From NCBI GenBank assembly GCA_029961685.1, contig JARWKL010000004.1, positions 47,315,824 to 47,379,823 of the forward strand: DNA of 64,000 nucleotides, in the 5' to 3' direction. This DNA comes from Aristolochia californica. Lineage: Eukaryota; Streptophyta; Magnoliopsida; Piperales; Aristolochiaceae. Positions 61,001 to 64,000 of this stretch are shown here, one piece after another. The notes beneath the pieces were generated by a model. It searched no databases, had not been told where the DNA came from, and worked only from the letters and a program-made list of their open reading frames with translations. Positions within the stretch are counted from its first letter, which is position 1. The number at the start of each line of letters is the position of its first letter. The position numbers and the translations under genes are program-made.

Positions 61001-62927
61001 GGAACACAGTTGTGTTAAAAGACTTTCTTCAGGTGGCATAATTCCTTCAGTATTGCAGTTCCATTTGTTCGTGAAGAATAGTTTTAACCATTTCATTCAA
61101 CTGTAGGATAGTCCTATATTTGGAATTTGAAACATTCGTATCAATAGACGAACCAAACTACTTTGGTTTATAGAGGATCATCTGCACAAGCTTCTGTTTC
61201 AGTTATTATGTACTTTTGTAGAATTCACTTGCATATTATTTACAATTTTTCATAAATATTACTACTCACACTAACATATGCCTTCTTTTTTTTATTACAA
61301 TGAAGGTGCTTAAGTCAGGAGTCTGTGACACTGATTATCTTGGTAGGTTCCTGGAGTATGCCTTGGTCACGTTACAGAAGCTTTCCGCTCCCGCACAAAC
61401 TTCTGAAATGGAAACAGTTCATAAGAACTTTTTAAATGAATTATCAGAAATAGTTACATCTGATGACAAATCAAATAATTCCTTTGTTATGGCAGCAATT
61501 AAGGCTGTGCGCTTTGTTTTAGAACAAACTCAGGTTTGATCTTGCACTGGTACAAATATTGTTAGATTTGGAAAAAAGAAGTTTCTTGCATTAAGTCATT
61601 AAATCCTTTCAACGATTTTGTCTGCAGATTCTGAAGCGTGATATTAGCAAGGCGAGGATAAGAATGTTGCAATCTTTTATAAAAGGTGCAGCTGGTTTTG
61701 AATATTTAAGGAAGGCTTTTGCTGATCATTATGGACTTCCCTCTGATTGTCTAGGCTCTATACCACAAACTATGCAGTGGTTTGGTTCCATGAAGAACAG
61801 TGTGCAACATGAGTGGCAACAACATATTGATTTCTTTTCTGATTTCATGTCAAGTCATGGGTCTCTCCCCTCTTCTTCTCGAGGTCTTAATTCTGTCATC
61901 TCCCTTAAAGCTGGTGGTGCAATTCCACTGCCATCAAACTGGCATACATCAGTTTCTCATCCCATGAGCATAGATACTGGTACGTCACATGCCCCTTTCA
62001 AGTTTGCCTCTTATTTTATGTCAACATTTTCTGCTACTTCAGCATCATTTAAAAAAAAAAAAAACATTTTCTGCAATCAACAATTTTAGGTGACTATCTC
62101 TAAAGCGGAGTTTTCAAGTTTGTGAGTAGGTGATAAACATCCAGAATGTAGGGGGGAAAAGGTTGATTTATTGGTGCGGCTTGGTTTGTTGAAGCTGGCC
62201 TGTCGTGTAGAAGGTGTTACTGAGGAAAGTTTACCAGAAACTCTTAAGCTGAACGCTTTCAGATTGAGAGCTGTTCAAAGCCAATTTCAGACGATTATTG
62301 TCATCTCCACAAGGTCTATATTACTGTCTCCACCATCCCACTTAAAATTTTCTGGACATGATTTATTTGTTCTTTTTGTCATTTTTTTTTTTTTTTTTTG
62401 CATTATGACTCTCAACTAGCTGACTCTTCTCGGCATTATACAGCATGCTGGTGCTTCGACAACTGCTCCTCGGTGAGAAAAATCCGTTGGACATGGATAC
62501 TATGATCTCTGATCTCACCCAAAGTCTCCTTGAGCTCCTTGACAGTTCCTCTGATGTGGGCATTGTTGAAATAATTAATGCAATTAATAACAGGGTCTTC
62601 TCAGATGGTTGTGACGAGGGCAAGAGTGGAATGGAAAGGCTCCAGTCAAGGAAAGAGATGATGGCAGGCCTATTGCTGAAGAGCCTGCGAGCGGAGGACA
62701 CCGTATTCTCAAAAGTGTCTCAAGCTGTCTACCTAGCAGCACGAGGTGTTGTGCTTGGTGGAAGCTCAGTCCATGGACGGGAATTGGCAGAGAAAGCTTT
62801 GAGGCGAGTGGGAGCTGTTGTTATGGTAGACCGGTTGGTGAGGGCTGTGCAGGCACTGATCAGGATGGCTGTAGTCTCGGTTCAGGTTCACGGGCAATGG
62901 TATGCGTTTCTGATTGATAATATGTAA
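55890..62927 (+). CDS. T-complex protein 11 (TCP11)-like protein, complete
   Basis: Eleven exons: 55890-56078, 57550-57671, 58302-58746, 58834-58949, 59115-59910, 60120-60566, 60767-60958, 61306-61533, 61628-61979, 62145-62313 and 62444-62927, giving 1179 aa. The start lies in ccATGGCTTCG. Residues about 104-260 are a basic/acidic coiled coil rich in Arg, Glu and Ala. The TCP11 domain follows, with [89 protein letters not shown], and near the end [20 protein letters not shown]. The mammalian relative acts in sperm signalling; the plant function is not established. No signal peptide or membrane span is seen. Intron 10's donor is GTCTAT, which is weak, but the frame needs it. The 197-codon open frame in intron 1 is not part of the gene. 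Confidence 0.93.
58029..58058. repeat. (TC)n microsatellite
   Basis: A tract of about 30 nt followed by an (AC)-rich stretch, in TCP11-like intron 2. Confidence 0.95.
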
Positions 62928-64000
62928 CTAGAAGACTCAATTGAATCTCCCCTGTACATACAATAATTGATATATACGGACATTTGTCCATAGATGGGTA
63001 TAAAGAGTCGTTTACTTAGGTGGGTAGGTTAAGTATTTGAAGATGTAAGTGGATGATCCATCAAATCACACTTGAAAATGTATATAGCGATAAAAGTGCT
63101 TGAAAGGGTTATTTGGTGAACCTTTTGACAGTTGACATGCTTATTTTCTTTAACAACCAGTTTTCATCTCAAAAGGTGACATTATCTTTGAACAACTCAA
63201 AAGGGTATCCTCTGTTCTTGTTGGTAAATGGACAGTTTACCCTCTTCTTCTCGTTGGAAATCTAGGCCAGTGAAATTTAATCTCGTTGGTAGAAATTTCC
63301 ATCCAAAAATATAAAAATAAACCATAATTGAAAAGTGAGGTTTAGAGAAGGTTTTAAGGCCATCTATCCTTCAAGAGATGATCATGAGATGCCCGGAGGC
63401 AATAATAACTGGAGTTACCTCTACCTATTACCAGTTTCTAACGAAAATATCTCAAGCTAGCCCACAAACGGGTAATTGCACTGCTCATGCATGTCTTCCA
63501 ACACTGCACCTCTTTTCAAGCACCAGATACAGAACAAAGCATACAGTGAAGCCAGAATAGATAAAATGATTGAATCACACGGATATCAATTCAAAAAAGC
63601 CAAAAATCTCTCTCTATTTTATCATGGATTCCTTCCTCCGAGAAGGAAAAGCCGCCCACCTCCTTTAACACCACTGCAAGGGATTGAAAATTTGACGTTG
63701 CCGCGCGCGCAGTTATGCTCTCCTACTAGGCCCTTAAGTCCCTCCCTCTCTTTCTCTCTCTTCTGTCACCGTTCTTTCTACCTTTTCTGGATTGTTTAAT
63801 GCGGTGGGTGTCGGTTGTGAAACCGCTTCTGAAACCGGAGGCGAGAGCGCGTGGTGACAGAGAGAAGAAGAAGAGAAGAGACGGAGAGGACTTAAAAACG
63901 AGAATTCCGAGAAGATGGATTCCTTGTTGTATGACATTATTGTTACGTGAATAAAAGAATGGAGATGGAATAGAAAAATGTTGAAGGGGGGGAGAAGAAA
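62928..64000. other. Downstream region of TCP11-like gene; possible leader of a further gene
   Basis: The first few hundred bases are the TCP11-like 3' UTR. From about 63700 the sequence turns pyrimidine- then purine-rich (tctctctctc, then gagaagaagaagagaag), a texture seen in plant gene leaders. An ATG at 63915 opens 11 codons (MDSLLYDIIVT) before a stop. No gene can be named from this part. Confidence 0.4.

Overview
This is a plant nuclear genomic window. The evidence is intron-rich genes with GT-AG introns, AT-rich intergenic and intronic DNA, plant-specific protein families (RIN4, CDPK fragments) and plant-type retroelement remnants. The species cannot be fixed from the sequence. Several introns are long and full of old transposon debris, which suggests a eudicot or early-diverging angiosperm with a medium-sized genome. 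Exon boundaries given below were worked out by hand from splice sites and reading-frame continuity; in each complete gene the exon lengths sum to an intact frame.

Layout, left to right. (1) The 5' part of a RIN4 immune-regulator gene on the minus strand (window edge to 3857), with a 2-codon first exon and a 2.8 kb first intron. (2) About 3.7 kb of gene-poor DNA. (3) A complete 16-exon METTL13-like dual methyltransferase gene on the minus strand (7538-26082; 772 aa), inflated to 18.5 kb by intronic insertions: a TRIM retrotransposon, a Copia-like LTR, two LINE RNase H relics and several tandem duplications. (4) A 4 kb AT-rich spacer. (5) A two-exon BAP31-like ER membrane protein gene on the plus strand (30178-35543; 217 aa), whose 4.7 kb intron carries an RTE-type LINE relic. 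(6) A convergent 9-exon TBC1D13-like Rab GTPase-activating protein gene on the minus strand (37595-45715; 435 aa). (7) A 2 kb divergent intergenic region with a MITE. (8) A 6-exon SAM-domain gene on the plus strand (47742-53331; 210 aa) whose last coding exon is tandemly duplicated; its first intron holds LINE RNase H relics and a very small tRNA-derived retroposon with an 18-bp target duplication. (9) A spacer with CDPK EF-hand gene fragments in both orientations and a truncated tRNA-Lys copy. (10) A complete 11-exon T-complex-protein-11-like gene on the plus strand (55890-62927; 1179 aa). (11) About 1 kb that may lead into another gene.

The genes are unrelated housekeeping or regulatory genes (immunity hub, protein methylation, ER membrane, Rab traffic, SAM scaffold, TCP11 family). 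There is no operon-like logic, and no complete novel multi-gene system was found. The most interesting structure is microevolution of splicing: a duplicated, still-coding terminal exon in the SAM gene; a minisatellite that multiplies the splice acceptor of METTL13-like exon 10; and several non-consensus donors with C at position +3.
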